Shown one piece after another: positions 1-7,009 of a stretch of 7,342 bases of DNA. Location: contig JAISNS010000313.1 of the NCBI GenBank assembly GCA_031276105.1, positions 1-7,342 on the forward strand, written 5' to 3'. This DNA comes from Dysgonamonadaceae bacterium. GTDB lineage: Bacteria; Bacteroidota; Bacteroidia; Bacteroidales; Azobacteroidaceae. The notes under the pieces were generated by a model, which worked only from the letters and a program-made list of their open reading frames with translations, was not told the origin of the DNA and made no database searches. The translations under genes and the position numbers were made by a program. How positions within the stretch are numbered: position 1 is the first letter of the stretch; every line of letters begins with the position of its first letter.

Positions 1-28
1 CGCCTCATCTGCGTTCTATTTTTATCCA

Positions 29-62
29 TTTGTATGTAATTGGAAATTTAATGCTACCTTTG
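29..62 (+). promoter_or_regulatory. Probable Bacteroidota-type promoter of the dut operon
   Basis: TACCTTTG at 55-62 matches the TAnnTTTG -7 consensus of the Bacteroidota primary sigma factor exactly. A TTTG at 29-32 could be the -33 element. The 22-bp gap between them is slightly longer than the usual 19-21 bp, so the -33 assignment is less certain than the -7 box. Transcription would start near 66-70, leaving a leader of only about 10-15 nt before the dut ATG at 81. No Shine-Dalgarno sequence is visible, as is common in this phylum. No other consensus-quality promoter was noticed within the following five genes, which fits a single transcript. Confidence 0.6.
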
Positions 63-73
63 CACTCCAATTA
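37..73. repeat. 8-bp inverted repeat flanking the dut -7 box
   Basis: TAATTGGA at 37-44 and TCCAATTA at 66-73 are perfect inverted copies separated by 21 bp. The spacer contains the whole -7 box (55-62). The position would suit an operator or a cruciform around the transcription start. The arms are A/T-rich and short, so chance is a real alternative. Confidence 0.35.
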
Positions 74-80
74 ATTTCTT

Positions 81-515
81 ATGAAAGTGAAAATAATCAA
101 TCAATCCAAACATCCTTTGCCCGGATACGAAACCATCCATTCGGCCGGTTTGGATTTAAGAGCCAATATCAATGAACCGGTTATTCTCAATACGTTGGAA
201 CGCGCTTTAATCCCGACCGGCCTCTTCATTGAATTGCCCGTCGGTTACGAAGCACAAATCCGTCCCCGAAGCGGATTGGCCGTCAAGCACGGCATTTCGC
301 TGGTCAATTCGCCGGGAACCATCGATTCCGATTACCGGGGCGAAATAAAGGTGATTGTTATCAATCTGTCGAACGAACCGTATGTGATTAACGACGGGGA
401 ACGTATCTGCCAAATGATTGTCGCCAAACATGAACGGATTGAATGGGAAACTGCCGGCGAACTGAATGAAACGCTTCGAGGAACAGGCGGGTTTGGCCAT
501 ACAGGAACCGAATGA
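81..515 (+). CDS. dut: dUTP diphosphatase (dUTPase), trimeric type
   Basis: Hydrolyses dUTP to dUMP and pyrophosphate in the cytoplasm. This keeps uracil out of DNA and supplies dUMP for thymidylate synthesis. All five motifs of the homotrimeric family are present in order in 144 residues, the normal length: AGLDLRA (22-28), RPRSGLA (61-67), GTIDSDYRG (79-87) with the expected catalytic Asp82 and the sugar-discriminating Tyr85, GERICQM (106-112), and the C-terminal P-loop-like [10 protein letters not shown] (133-142) that closes over the substrate. The ATG at 81 lies just downstream of a good -7 box and is the only sensible start. The stop codon overlaps the start of the next gene (ATGA at 512-515), implying translational coupling. 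It is the first gene of the apparent operon. Nothing about it looks damaged. Confidence 0.97.
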   Translation: MKVKIINQSKHPLPGYETIHSAGLDLRANINEPVILNTLERALIPTGLFIELPVGYEAQIRPRSGLAVKHGISLVNSPGTIDSDYRGEIKVIVINLSNEPYVINDGERICQMIVAKHERIEWETAGELNETLRGTGGFGHTGTE

Positions 516-2239
516 TGAAACGCATCCTTATTTTCATATTGCTTTGTACGCCCGGTTTTGCTTGCATCGCCGGCGAAACGGGAAAAAACAACGCCGAAGG
601 TCGCAAATTCGATTACTTTTTCCTCGAAGCCTTGCGTTTGAGGGAAGCGGATAATCACACCGGCGCTTATAACTTGTTCCAATACGCGCTTAAAACCGAT
701 TCGACATCTTCTAACGTATTGTTCGAATTATCCAACTATTACCTCTTCCTGAAAAAAGATTCTTTGGCGCTGGACGCTTTACAGAAAGCCGTGAAATACA
801 GTCCCGGCACTTTCGAATATAAAGTGGCTTTAGCCGATTTAAACAAAAACAGACAAAAATTCGACGACGCAATTGCCATTTATGAAGAACTGGTACGGGA
901 ATATCCGGCAAAAGCCGAACTGAATTTTTATTTGAGCGAATTGTATCTGTATGTCAAACAAATAGATAAAGCAATACAATCGTTAGACGATCTGGAAAAC
1001 AACATGGGAATTAATGAAACGGTTTCCCTGCAAAAATACCAACTTTACAGTCAAACGGGAAAAAAAGAAGAAGCAATTAAAGAAATCGAAAAACTGTCCG
1101 CCAAATTCCCTGCGGAAGCTCAATACCCGATTATTATCGGCGATTCGTACTTGGAACAAAACGATACCATAAACGCCCTCAAATACTACAACCAAGCTTA
1201 CCGGCTGGATTCCATTAATCCTTACTACCTGTTGTCGATGGCGCGTTATTACGAATTAACAGGGAAAGAAGAAACAGTCGTTCAGGAATTTAGCAAAGCT
1301 TTGCGAAATCCCCGTCTGGACGTCGATACCAAATTGGAAATCTTGGGAAAATACATTCAAAACCTTCACAGAAACAAAAAAGACATGGAAAATGCGAATG
1401 CATTGCTGGAAACATTGCTGGAACAACATTCGCAGGAAAAAGAACTGAATATGGTATATGGCGAATTCCTTTTATTCCAAGGGAAAACCGAAGAAGCGAA
1501 ATTCCAATTTCAAATAGTAACGGAAGCGAACCCGGAAAATATCGCCGCATGGAGGCATCTGCTAACCATTGCCTTACGGGAAAATAACACGGACGAAATA
1601 ATAGCCGTTTGCGACGGCGCTTTAATCCATTTTCCCGACGCTGCCGAATTTCATTTTTATAAAGGCTCCGCCTGTTATATGAAAAAAGATTACACAAAGG
1701 CTTTAACCATATTCAGGGAAGGCTTGAAAATAATTCCGGACGACAACCGGACTTTATTATCCAATTTCCACGGGCAAATAGGCGACATATATCATCTCTT
1801 GAACGAAAAGGAAAAAGCGTACCAATCGTATGAAAAAGCGCTGGAATACGACGAAAACAATTTATTGATACTCAACAATTACGCTTACTTTCTTTCGTTA
1901 GACAACAAAGAACTGGATAAAGCGGAACGGATGAGCGCCAAATGTGTACAAATGCAACCCGACAATGCAACTTACATCGATACTTATGCGTGGGTATTTT
2001 TCCGCAAAGGAAATTATTCTTTAGCCCGGTTTTATATCGAAAGCGCCTTGTCGAAAAGCAAAGACGTCAACAGCGAAATTATCGAACACTACGGAGATAT
2101 TCTTTTTATGACCGGAAATACCGGCAAAGCGCTTGAAGAATGGACAAAAGCTATGGAAGTAAAAGAAAAAAACGGAAATAATGTTCGGATTCTCAAAAAG
2201 AAAATCAACGACAAAACCTATTATGAAGCAGAAGAATAA
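512..2239 (+). CDS. Secreted tetratricopeptide-repeat (TPR) protein, probable periplasmic scaffold
   Basis: 575 residues. Residues 1-20 form a signal peptide (basic MMKR, then a hydrophobic core to about residue 14), with cleavage likely near Ala20. Cys18 follows GFA, not a canonical lipobox, so a lipoprotein is possible but not favoured. Most of the rest is helical TPR repeats. Clear units lie at about 33-66, 67-100, 106-134, 205-237, 378-411, 417-450, 451-485, 486-519 and 521-551, with typical A-x(3)-[FY]-x(2)-A-[LV] second helices. The last three units, with 'NNYAYFL' and '[10 protein letters not shown]', resemble the conserved C-terminal TPR block of proteobacterial TPR proteins encoded beside lolB. 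No enzymatic motif is seen. The start overlaps the dut stop by 4 nt; the adjacent ATG at 515 is an equally possible start. The neighbours are a LolB-like lipoprotein and EnvC, so a scaffold role in envelope assembly or cell-wall hydrolase control is inferred, not shown. Confidence 0.9.
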   Translation: MMKRILIFILLCTPGFACIAGETGKNNAEGRKFDYFFLEALRLREADNHTGAYNLFQYALKTDSTSSNVLFELSNYYLFLKKDSLALDALQKAVKYSPGTFEYKVALADLNKNRQKFDDAIAIYEELVREYPAKAELNFYLSELYLYVKQIDKAIQSLDDLENNMGINETVSLQKYQLYSQTGKKEEAIKEIEKLSAKFPAEAQYPIIIGDSYLEQNDTINALKYYNQAYRLDSINPYYLLSMARYYELTGKEETVVQEFSKALRNPRLDVDTKLEILGKYIQNLHRNKKDMENANALLETLLEQHSQEKELNMVYGEFLLFQGKTEEAKFQFQIVTEANPENIAAWRHLLTIALRENNTDEIIAVCDGALIHFPDAAEFHFYKGSACYMKKDYTKALTIFREGLKIIPDDNRTLLSNFHGQIGDIYHLLNEKEKAYQSYEKALEYDENNLLILNNYAYFLSLDNKELDKAERMSAKCVQMQPDNATYIDTYAWVFFRKGNYSLARFYIESALSKSKDVNSEIIEHYGDILFMTGNTGKALEEWTKAMEVKEKNGNNVRILKKKINDKTYYEAEE

Positions 2240-3074
2240 ATACCTTTTTTTTGTTCCGGTCGTCGGAATCTGTTTGATTTTGGGAATGAATGCCTGCAAA
2301 AGCAGTAAAGGAATAAGCCGGATTGCATTACCCGAAAAAAGCAAAAACGAACGGTTAGACTTAATCGCCAATCAGTCGATCTGCTACGAAACATTCTCTT
2401 CCAACGTAAATTACGCCATTCAATTTGGTAAAAACAGTAAAAAAGCAAGTATCGACGGACAACTGAAAATGATTAAGGATCAGGCAATTCAACTCTCTCT
2501 GAAAGCCCCGATTATCGGCGAAATTTTCCGCCTGACGCTTACCCCCGACAAGCTAATTGCCATCGACCGGCTTAATAAACAGTATTTAGCCGAATCTATG
2601 CACAGCATCCGCAGCAAAGCCCCCTTCGATTTCGATTTTTACAGTCTTCAAGCCCTGTTGAGCAATCAACTGTTTATCGCCGGGAAAAACCGGATATATC
2701 CGGAAGATTACGCTTCGTTCAGGATACACGAAGACCCTTATTCCGTGCAAATAGAAAATACGGATACGCACAACGCCGGATATACTTTCACATCGAATTA
2801 CACTCACCGGATACTGAATACTCAAATCTATAAAACAGAATGGAATACCCGAATGTCGTGGGTATATGACGATTTTGAACCGGCAGATAATAAAAGCCTG
2901 TTTCCGATGAATATGAAAATGGAACTAAGCCTCCCCGACGAAACAGTTGTGATGAATTTGTCCTTTAAAACGGTAAACATTGACCGGACATTTAATTTGG
3001 ATTGCAATTATCCGAAGAAATACAAACAGATAAGTTTACCCGAAGTAATAAAATTAATCGAACATTTGCAATGA
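2223..3074 (+). CDS. DUF4292 family lipoprotein, LolA/LolB-like fold
   Basis: 283 residues from the ATG at 2223. An in-frame ATG at 2181 would add 14 polar residues ahead of the signal peptide and is less likely. Residues 1-24 are a lipoprotein signal peptide ending in LGMNA, followed by Cys25 and a KSSKG linker. No acidic surface-export motif follows the Cys, so a periplasm-facing lipoprotein is favoured. The segment at about 73-125 (basic/polar strands, then LSLKAPIIGEIFRLTL, then IDRLNKQYLAE) fits the DUF4292 family as I remember it. It also resembles the LolB pattern of a 'hydrophobic strand, P-[LI]-G, hydrophobic strand' core; such folds carry acylated molecules in a half-barrel. FDFYSLQALLSNQLF (136-150) is another family-like stretch. 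The gene overlaps the TPR gene by 17 nt and the next gene by 4 nt. A role in lipoprotein handling at the outer membrane is inference from fold and context; no experimental role is known to me. Confidence 0.85.
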   Translation: MKQKNKYLFFVPVVGICLILGMNACKSSKGISRIALPEKSKNERLDLIANQSICYETFSSNVNYAIQFGKNSKKASIDGQLKMIKDQAIQLSLKAPIIGEIFRLTLTPDKLIAIDRLNKQYLAESMHSIRSKAPFDFDFYSLQALLSNQLFIAGKNRIYPEDYASFRIHEDPYSVQIENTDTHNAGYTFTSNYTHRILNTQIYKTEWNTRMSWVYDDFEPADNKSLFPMNMKMELSLPDETVVMNLSFKTVNIDRTFNLDCNYPKKYKQISLPEVIKLIEHLQ

Positions 3075-4342
3075 AATCGTTTCTAATCCTGTTGTTGCTC
3101 TTGCCGACAATTTTACCTTTGCAGGCCCAATCGGCCAAAGTCAGAAATATGGAAAGCAAACGCGCCTCTATCGCCTCCGATATTGCTCACACCGGTAAAT
3201 TATTGGCAGAGAAAGAAAATTCGAGCAAAAAAACGCTTAAACGAATCGAATTACTGTCCCGGCAAATTGGTTACAGGAAACAATTATTGGAAGTAATGAG
3301 TCAGGAAATTGAGGCTTTAACCGAAAATATTACCCATAAAGAAAAACAAATCGAACAATTTGAAAAAGAAATAGAAAAGAAAAAAACGAATTACATTACT
3401 TCGATTCGAAAAATGTATATCTACAAAAATCGCGGCGACAATTTCTTGTTTATCTTTTCGGCCAATAGCATGAGCCAGTCGTATCAACGCATTTTATACC
3501 TCCGGAAATATTCCCAATGGCAAAAAGAAACAGCCAAAGAAATTGCCGAACAGCAAGACCGGCTAACCTTGGAAAAACAATTCCTTGAAAATGACAAAAA
3601 AGTGAAACAAAGTCTTATTGCAGAACGATTGAACGAAGAAATACAATTGGTAAACGAAGAAAAATCGGCGCGCGAAGAATTGGAAGCCTTAACAACCGAT
3701 AAAAAAAAGTTGGAAGCGCAAATCGTGAAAAAACAAAAAGAAGCGGAAGCATTGGACAGGGAAATAGAAAAAATCATCCGGGAAGAACAAATCGCCGCTC
3801 AAAAAGCGGCTGCCGCCAAAGCAAAATCACAGACCAAAAAACCGAACAATACCTCCCAAAACCGGACAACCGTTGCTGCTGCGGAAGAATTTTCCATGAC
3901 GAAAGAAGAAAAAAATTTATCTCTCACCTTCGCCGGCAACAAAGGAAAATTGCCCTATCCCTTGAAAGGCAATTACCGGATTGTTCGCTATTTCGGGGAA
4001 TATACCACTCCGGAAGCGCAACGGGTAAAACTGTATTGCAACGGTCTCGAAATTGAAACAACAACGGGAAACGACGCCCGGTGCGTATTCGACGGAACAG
4101 TCCTCAGTGTTTTCGGTTTTACCGGATACGACAAAACAGTCATCGTAAAACATGGAGGATACGTTACGATATATTCAAACTTGGAATCTACTTATGTGAC
4201 AAAAGGCGAAAAAGTAAAAACCGGACAATCGGTAGGAAAAATAGCAACGGACGAACAGCGGGGCAATGCGGCAATTCTTCATTTCGAAATCAGGAAAGGA
4301 GAAACCAAGCAAGACCCCTTCCACTGGCTCAAAAAAAATTGA
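3071..4342 (+). CDS. envC: EnvC-like murein hydrolase activator (coiled coil + degenerate LytM/M23 domain)
   Basis: 423 residues. The ATG at 3071 overlaps the preceding stop (ATGA) and directly opens a signal peptide (MKSF, a Leu-rich core, cleavage after Ala19 of LQA/QS); an upstream in-frame ATG at 3002 would bury it. Residues ~23-240 are a long Lys/Glu-rich coiled coil interrupted by 'FSANSMSQSYQRILYLRKYSQWQ'-type sequence (~130-150), diagnostic of EnvC proteins. A low-complexity Ala/Lys/Thr linker (~240-275) leads to a LytM (peptidase M23) domain at ~294-421. Aligned to active M23 enzymes, the first metal His and Asp become Cys323 and Glu327, the catalytic His becomes Asn370, and the HxH pair becomes Ile402-Leu-His404. 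It therefore should not cleave peptidoglycan itself. E. coli EnvC works through amidases under FtsEX; the same role in cell separation is inferred here. Confidence 0.92.
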   Translation: MKSFLILLLLLPTILPLQAQSAKVRNMESKRASIASDIAHTGKLLAEKENSSKKTLKRIELLSRQIGYRKQLLEVMSQEIEALTENITHKEKQIEQFEKEIEKKKTNYITSIRKMYIYKNRGDNFLFIFSANSMSQSYQRILYLRKYSQWQKETAKEIAEQQDRLTLEKQFLENDKKVKQSLIAERLNEEIQLVNEEKSAREELEALTTDKKKLEAQIVKKQKEAEALDREIEKIIREEQIAAQKAAAAKAKSQTKKPNNTSQNRTTVAAAEEFSMTKEEKNLSLTFAGNKGKLPYPLKGNYRIVRYFGEYTTPEAQRVKLYCNGLEIETTTGNDARCVFDGTVLSVFGFTGYDKTVIVKHGGYVTIYSNLESTYVTKGEKVKTGQSVGKIATDEQRGNAAILHFEIRKGETKQDPFHWLKKN

Positions 4343-4374
4343 GATAAAGAAGAATTTTTAATTTTTAGTTTACA

Positions 4375-5031
4375 ATGTATAACAATCAATCGGCGTTAGT
4401 CCTACATTCAGGGGGGCAAGATTCGACCACCTGTCTTTTTTGGGCGCTTAAAAATTTCAAAACAGTCAGGACATTATGTATCGCTTACGGACAACGACAT
4501 TCCCTCGAAATAGAAGTGGCTCAAGCAATTGCCAGCGAAGCCGGCGTACCTTTCCAAGTATTGGACGCCAACGTAATTAGCGAATTATCGGATAATTCAT
4601 TGACGAACCATTCCTTAACGATGGATCAGGAGAAACCGTCCGGTTCTTGGCCAAACACATTTGTTCCCGGCAGGAACTTGTTTTTCCTCACTTTTGCCGC
4701 GGTCATTGCCCGTTCGCACGGCATCCGGAACATTGTTGCCGGCGTTTCGCAAGCCGATTACAGCGGTTATCCCGATTGCCGCGACACCTTCATCCGTTCG
4801 GCCAACGCAACGCTGAACCTGGCTATGGACGAACAATTCATTATCCATACGCCCTTAATGTGGCTGAGCAAAGCCGAAACATGGGCATTGGCCGACGAAC
4901 TCGGCGTGTTGGACATCGTCAAAAACCGGACGCTCACTTGCTATAACGGCATTCCGGCAGAAGGATGCGGACATTGCCCGGCCTGCAAACTGCGAAACGA
5001 AGGACTCAAACTGTTTGAAAACACTAAATGA
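4375..5031 (+). CDS. queC: 7-cyano-7-deazaguanine (preQ0) synthase QueC
   Basis: Converts 7-carboxy-7-deazaguanine, ATP and ammonia to preQ0, an intermediate of queuosine tRNA modification. 218 residues, the normal length. The N-terminus carries the PP-loop ATP-pyrophosphatase motif SGGQDST (12-18). FVPGRN (96-101) and YSGYPDCR (129-136) are conserved family segments. The C-terminus holds the zinc site: Cys189, then CGHCPAC with Cys198, Cys201 and Cys204. It starts 32 nt after envC, with no terminator-like structure in the gap, so read-through from the upstream operon is likely. The leader is A/T-rich (AATTTTTAGTTTACA before ATG) with no Shine-Dalgarno. I see no room for a preQ1 riboswitch in the 32-nt gap. 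The gene overlaps queF by ATGA. Confidence 0.97.
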   Translation: MYNNQSALVLHSGGQDSTTCLFWALKNFKTVRTLCIAYGQRHSLEIEVAQAIASEAGVPFQVLDANVISELSDNSLTNHSLTMDQEKPSGSWPNTFVPGRNLFFLTFAAVIARSHGIRNIVAGVSQADYSGYPDCRDTFIRSANATLNLAMDEQFIIHTPLMWLSKAETWALADELGVLDIVKNRTLTCYNGIPAEGCGHCPACKLRNEGLKLFENTK

Positions 5032-5486
5032 AACATTGCATGAAAGACAATCTAACTTTATTAGGAAATAAAACCGATTATAAACAGGAATATACGCCTG
5101 AGATACTGGAAACGTTTGCCAACAAACATCCGGAAAACGATTATTGGGTACAATTCAATTGTCCCGAATTTACAAGTCTCTGTCCGATTACGGGGCAGCC
5201 GGACTTTGCCGCCATCCACATCAGCTACATTCCGGACATAAAAATGGTCGAAAGCAAAAGTTTGAAACTGTATCTGTTTGGGTTTCGCAACCACGGCGCT
5301 TTCCATGAAGACTGCGTCAACATCATCATGAAAGATTTAATCCGCCTGATGGCGCCCAAATACATCGAAGTAACCGGAATTTTCACCCCACGGGGCGGAA
5401 TCAGTATTCATCCTTACTGTAATTACGGAAAACCGGAAACGGAATACGAAGAACTGGCCAAAACCCGCCTGTTTTCACATAAATAA
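5028..5486 (+). CDS. queF: NADPH-dependent 7-cyano-7-deazaguanine reductase QueF, type I (short form)
   Basis: Reduces the nitrile of preQ0 to the aminomethyl group of preQ1, the step after QueC and before tRNA-guanine transglycosylase. 152 residues, matching the single-domain YkvM-type form and not the longer two-domain E. coli type. Cys52 in [13 protein letters not shown] is the expected nucleophile that forms the thioimide adduct. Asp59, His93 and Glu94 occupy the positions of the other catalytic and binding residues (a constant offset of three from the B. subtilis numbering as I remember it). The QueF signature [14 protein letters not shown] spans 75-88. The start overlaps the queC stop by 4 nt; a second in-frame ATG four codons in (5040) is an alternative start. 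queD and queE are not in this window. Confidence 0.96.
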   Translation: MKHCMKDNLTLLGNKTDYKQEYTPEILETFANKHPENDYWVQFNCPEFTSLCPITGQPDFAAIHISYIPDIKMVESKSLKLYLFGFRNHGAFHEDCVNIIMKDLIRLMAPKYIEVTGIFTPRGGISIHPYCNYGKPETEYEELAKTRLFSHK

Positions 5487-5534
5487 TCCGCCATGGAACG
5501 CGGATGACACGGATTAAGCGGATAAATGCGGATT
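5487..5534. repeat. Short CGGAT-periodic intergenic repeat
   Basis: CGGAT occurs four times, at 5501, 5510, 5519 and 5529, in the same orientation and 9-10 bp apart, just after the queF stop codon. TCCGC at 5487-5491 can pair with GCGGA at 5500-5504 (8-nt loop), but no T-run follows, so it is a poor terminator. I remember similar 'GCGGATgacaCGGATt' strings between genes in many Bacteroidota genomes, so this is likely a copy of a dispersed intergenic repeat of unknown function. Confidence 0.5.
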
Positions 5535-5563
5535 CCTAATAAATAAAATAATGTTCAGCGCCT

Positions 5564-5618
5564 CCTAAAAACAGCGCGGCTACCTCCAAATTCATTTAGA
5601 GACAGCCGCTTTGCTTTT
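5564..5618. terminator. Possible bidirectional terminator between convergent queF and FISUMP genes
   Basis: GCGGCT at 5576-5581 pairs with AGCCGC at 5604-5609, with a 22-nt loop. Reading (+), the stem is followed by TTTGCTTTT (5610-5618). Reading (-), it is followed within a few nt by TTTTT (complement of 5566-5570). It sits midway between the two convergent stop codons, where a shared terminator is expected. The loop is long and the stem only 6 bp, so the call is tentative. Confidence 0.35.
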
Positions 5619-5638
5619 AAGAAATAAAGTTTCTGAAG

Positions 5639-5822
5639 CTACCGAACGCAGCGTAAAGAGGCCCCGCTGTGGTGATTGCTGGTGGCCTGCGGGTAGAAGC
5701 TACTGTTTTTAGCGTCCGCGTTGTAGCTGGCATCCGGGAGCGAGACATACAGCGTGGACGACCAATAGGCGCCGCTCGTGCCCACATACCTCACGGAGCT
5801 ACCGTAGATGCAGCCGCCAGTC
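5639..5822 (-). other. GC-rich 3' segment of the FISUMP gene (last ~60 codons)
   Basis: By hand count, 5641-5820 is about 61% G+C, while the adjoining 5821-6120 of the same gene is about 41%. The step falls near codon 320, just before the GGCIYGS region. The segment encodes the end of the lectin-like domain (AYWSST to LRCVR). It is rich in NNC codons (AAC, AGC, TAC, ACC, CAC) near its end, as expected of a variable or exchanged ligand-binding region. The reading frame is intact across the boundary. Confidence 0.5.
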
Positions 5823-6781
5823 AGCCAACCGTGATTAGAAGGAAGAGTACTTAATGCAATAGGAGAACTACCACCAGCATACGTCACAAACTCATCCTGT
5901 GTCGGAACGTGCCATTCGTCGGGACACAAAATATCATTATAGCGAGCAACCATGCACCAGGTAAACCAAGAACCATAAAGATTGGTATTTGCAGCATGAT
6001 CACTATAATCAACTAATGAATTACTCGTGGAAGGAAGACTTGTCTTGGCTCCCTTTCCAATTATTTTTATAGGAGCAGAAAATGTTATCCCATTATGTGT
6101 GTGTACAACATCTCCATTACCGTCGGCAAATGCCACATTGTCCGAAGTTATAAGAGGGGTAGGAGGAAGTGGATTACAACCTGAGATAGCAGTAACTGCA
6201 ATTTGTTGCGTACCGACGTAGCGACGACTACTTTCGCCACACGCATTCTTAGCCCTGACAACTATCGAAGCCTCAGGATAAGTTCCGGAAGGAGCGCTAA
6301 ACGTAATCGTAGCGCCGTCAGAAGTGCCGAAAACAGTAAACGCTGGGGGCAACGTCCAAACATAACTGGTGGCGCCGGCAACAGGTGCTACTCTGGCAGC
6401 ATATTTAACGCCGGCTAAGAGCGAAGACGAGGAAAAAATAATCGGTCCGGGAGCGGGAGGCGCGCAGGGCTTTATCCAGTCTTCCCCGTCCCAGAAATGA
6501 ACGCCGACGCCGGTCGCCGCATTGGTGTTGTAAACAATCATCCCTGCAAGCTCCTGATTAGTGTCTTGCTGGGTGGAAATATTCACAAACGTATTGGCCG
6601 GAATAACGCTCAAATCCGTAAGGTCAACATTGGAGAGTACCAGACCGCCTGTGGTCGCACTATTCAAATCTAGGATTGCGCCGGCTTTGGGAGCGTTGGC
6701 GCTGCCGATAGTGACCTGAGCGCGCAGGTTAGCGATTAAAACAAACGCAATTGCAAATAATACTAAAATCTTTTTTTTCAT
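5639..6781 (-). CDS. Secreted FISUMP-domain protein with PKD-like domain
   Basis: 380 residues. The ATG (complement of 6779-6781) follows an A/T-rich leader and opens a signal peptide, MKKK plus a hydrophobic core, with cleavage likely after Ala21 (LRA/QVT). Residues ~22-105 are the N-terminal module common to this type of protein: 'QVTIGS', 'GAILDLN', 'GLVLSNV', then GMIVYNT (80-86) and HFWDGEDW (95-102). Residues ~112-198 look like a PKD-like beta-sandwich (SYVWTLPP 139-146, TITFSAP 158-164, VVRAKNACGES 174-184). The C-terminal part, from ~265, matches the Fibrobacter succinogenes major paralogous (FISUMP) domain: WCMVARYNDILCPDEWHVPT (275-294), AYWSST (338-343) and a terminal LRCVR. FISUMP is a C-type-lectin-like fold; a surface adhesive role is inferred. 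No C-terminal sorting domain or lipobox is seen, so its anchoring is unclear. No canonical promoter was found in the ~100 bp upstream. The 3' end differs sharply in base composition (separate entry). Confidence 0.88.
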   Translation of the reverse strand: MKKKILVLFAIAFVLIANLRAQVTIGSANAPKAGAILDLNSATTGGLVLSNVDLTDLSVIPANTFVNISTQQDTNQELAGMIVYNTNAATGVGVHFWDGEDWIKPCAPPAPGPIIFSSSSLLAGVKYAARVAPVAGATSYVWTLPPAFTVFGTSDGATITFSAPSGTYPEASIVVRAKNACGESSRRYVGTQQIAVTAISGCNPLPPTPLITSDNVAFADGNGDVVHTHNGITFSAPIKIIGKGAKTSLPSTSNSLVDYSDHAANTNLYGSWFTWCMVARYNDILCPDEWHVPTQDEFVTYAGGSSPIALSTLPSNHGWLTGGCIYGSSVRYVGTSGAYWSSTLYVSLPDASYNADAKNSSFYPQATSNHHSGASLRCVR

Positions 6782-6832
6782 TGTAATTTTTATTTATAAT
6801 TGATAATTCTTAATTCCTAATTCACTTCTATT

Positions 6833-6936
6833 CCTGTCATTGCGAGCTTGACCCGCAATCCCCTGATTAAATGCTCTGCGTTTTTTAGGGAATCCCGCGT
6901 CAAGCGCGGGATGACAACGGCGCACAGGATGACAGG
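6833..6936. repeat. Dispersed-type palindromic intergenic repeat (~104 bp) with nested hairpins
   Basis: The outer arms CCTGTCAT (6833-6840) and ATGACAGG (6929-6936) are perfect inverted copies. Inside are two further hairpins: ATTGCG (6839-6844) with CGCAAT (6854-6859), and TCCCGCG (6893-6899) with CGCGGGA (6905-6911, 5-nt loop TCAAG). ATGACA at 6911-6916 also pairs with the left outer arm. Strings such as 'TGTCATTGCGAG...CAATCC' and 'CCCGCGTCAAGCGCGGGATGACA' recur between genes in many bacterial genomes as I remember them, so this is probably one copy of a REP/MITE-like family. No coding capacity or transposase is seen. Confidence 0.6.
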
Positions 6937-6963
6937 GTAGATGAGGCTTTTCACGCTTCGCGT

Positions 6964-6987
6964 CCCCCTCCCCATGTGGGGAGGGGG
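6964..6987. repeat. Perfect 11-bp G/C hairpin plus following G-tracts
   Basis: CCCCCTCCCCA (6964-6974) and TGGGGAGGGGG (6977-6987) are perfect inverted copies with only TG between them. More G-tracts follow (GGGGG at 6990-6994, then AGAGG). No T-run follows on (+), and on (-) the stem is followed by GACGCGAAGCG, so it is not a classical terminator. The same C/G-tract string is a familiar dispersed intergenic motif. Being adjacent to the preceding repeat, it may belong to one composite element. Confidence 0.6.
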
Positions 6988-7009
6988 TAGGGGGAGAGGT
7001 TGAAGGCGC

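Noticed and set aside
1290..1697. 135-codon antisense frame inside the TPR gene
   Set aside because: Shadow of a clear coding region; no domain and no independent signals. The same applies to the antisense frames within dut, DUF4292, envC, queC and queF.
2181..2222. Longer start for the DUF4292 lipoprotein
   Set aside because: It would put 14 polar residues before a normal lipoprotein signal peptide and deepen the overlap with the TPR gene to 59 nt.
2245..2252. T8 homopolymer in the signal peptide of the DUF4292 gene as a phase-variation site
   Set aside because: Eight T is short, A/T-rich codons make it likely by chance, and a housekeeping-type operon gene is a poor candidate for switching.
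3002..3070. Longer start for the EnvC-like protein
   Set aside because: It would bury the signal peptide; the ATGA overlap at 3071 is the better start.
4343..4374. Possible preQ1 riboswitch before queC
   Set aside because: The 32-nt gap is A/T-rich and lacks the stem and C-rich loop such an aptamer needs.
5598..5610. GAGACAGCC resembling an insertion-sequence terminus
   Set aside because: No matching opposite end, no target duplication and no transposase remnant nearby.
6027..6418. Plus-strand frames antisense to the FISUMP gene
   Set aside because: The minus-strand frame has a signal peptide and recognisable domains throughout; the opposite frames have none.
6977..6999. G-quadruplex from the G-tracts
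   Set aside because: Only three tracts of four or more G are present, followed by GG; a strong three-tier quadruplex is not supported, and the perfect hairpin explains the sequence better.
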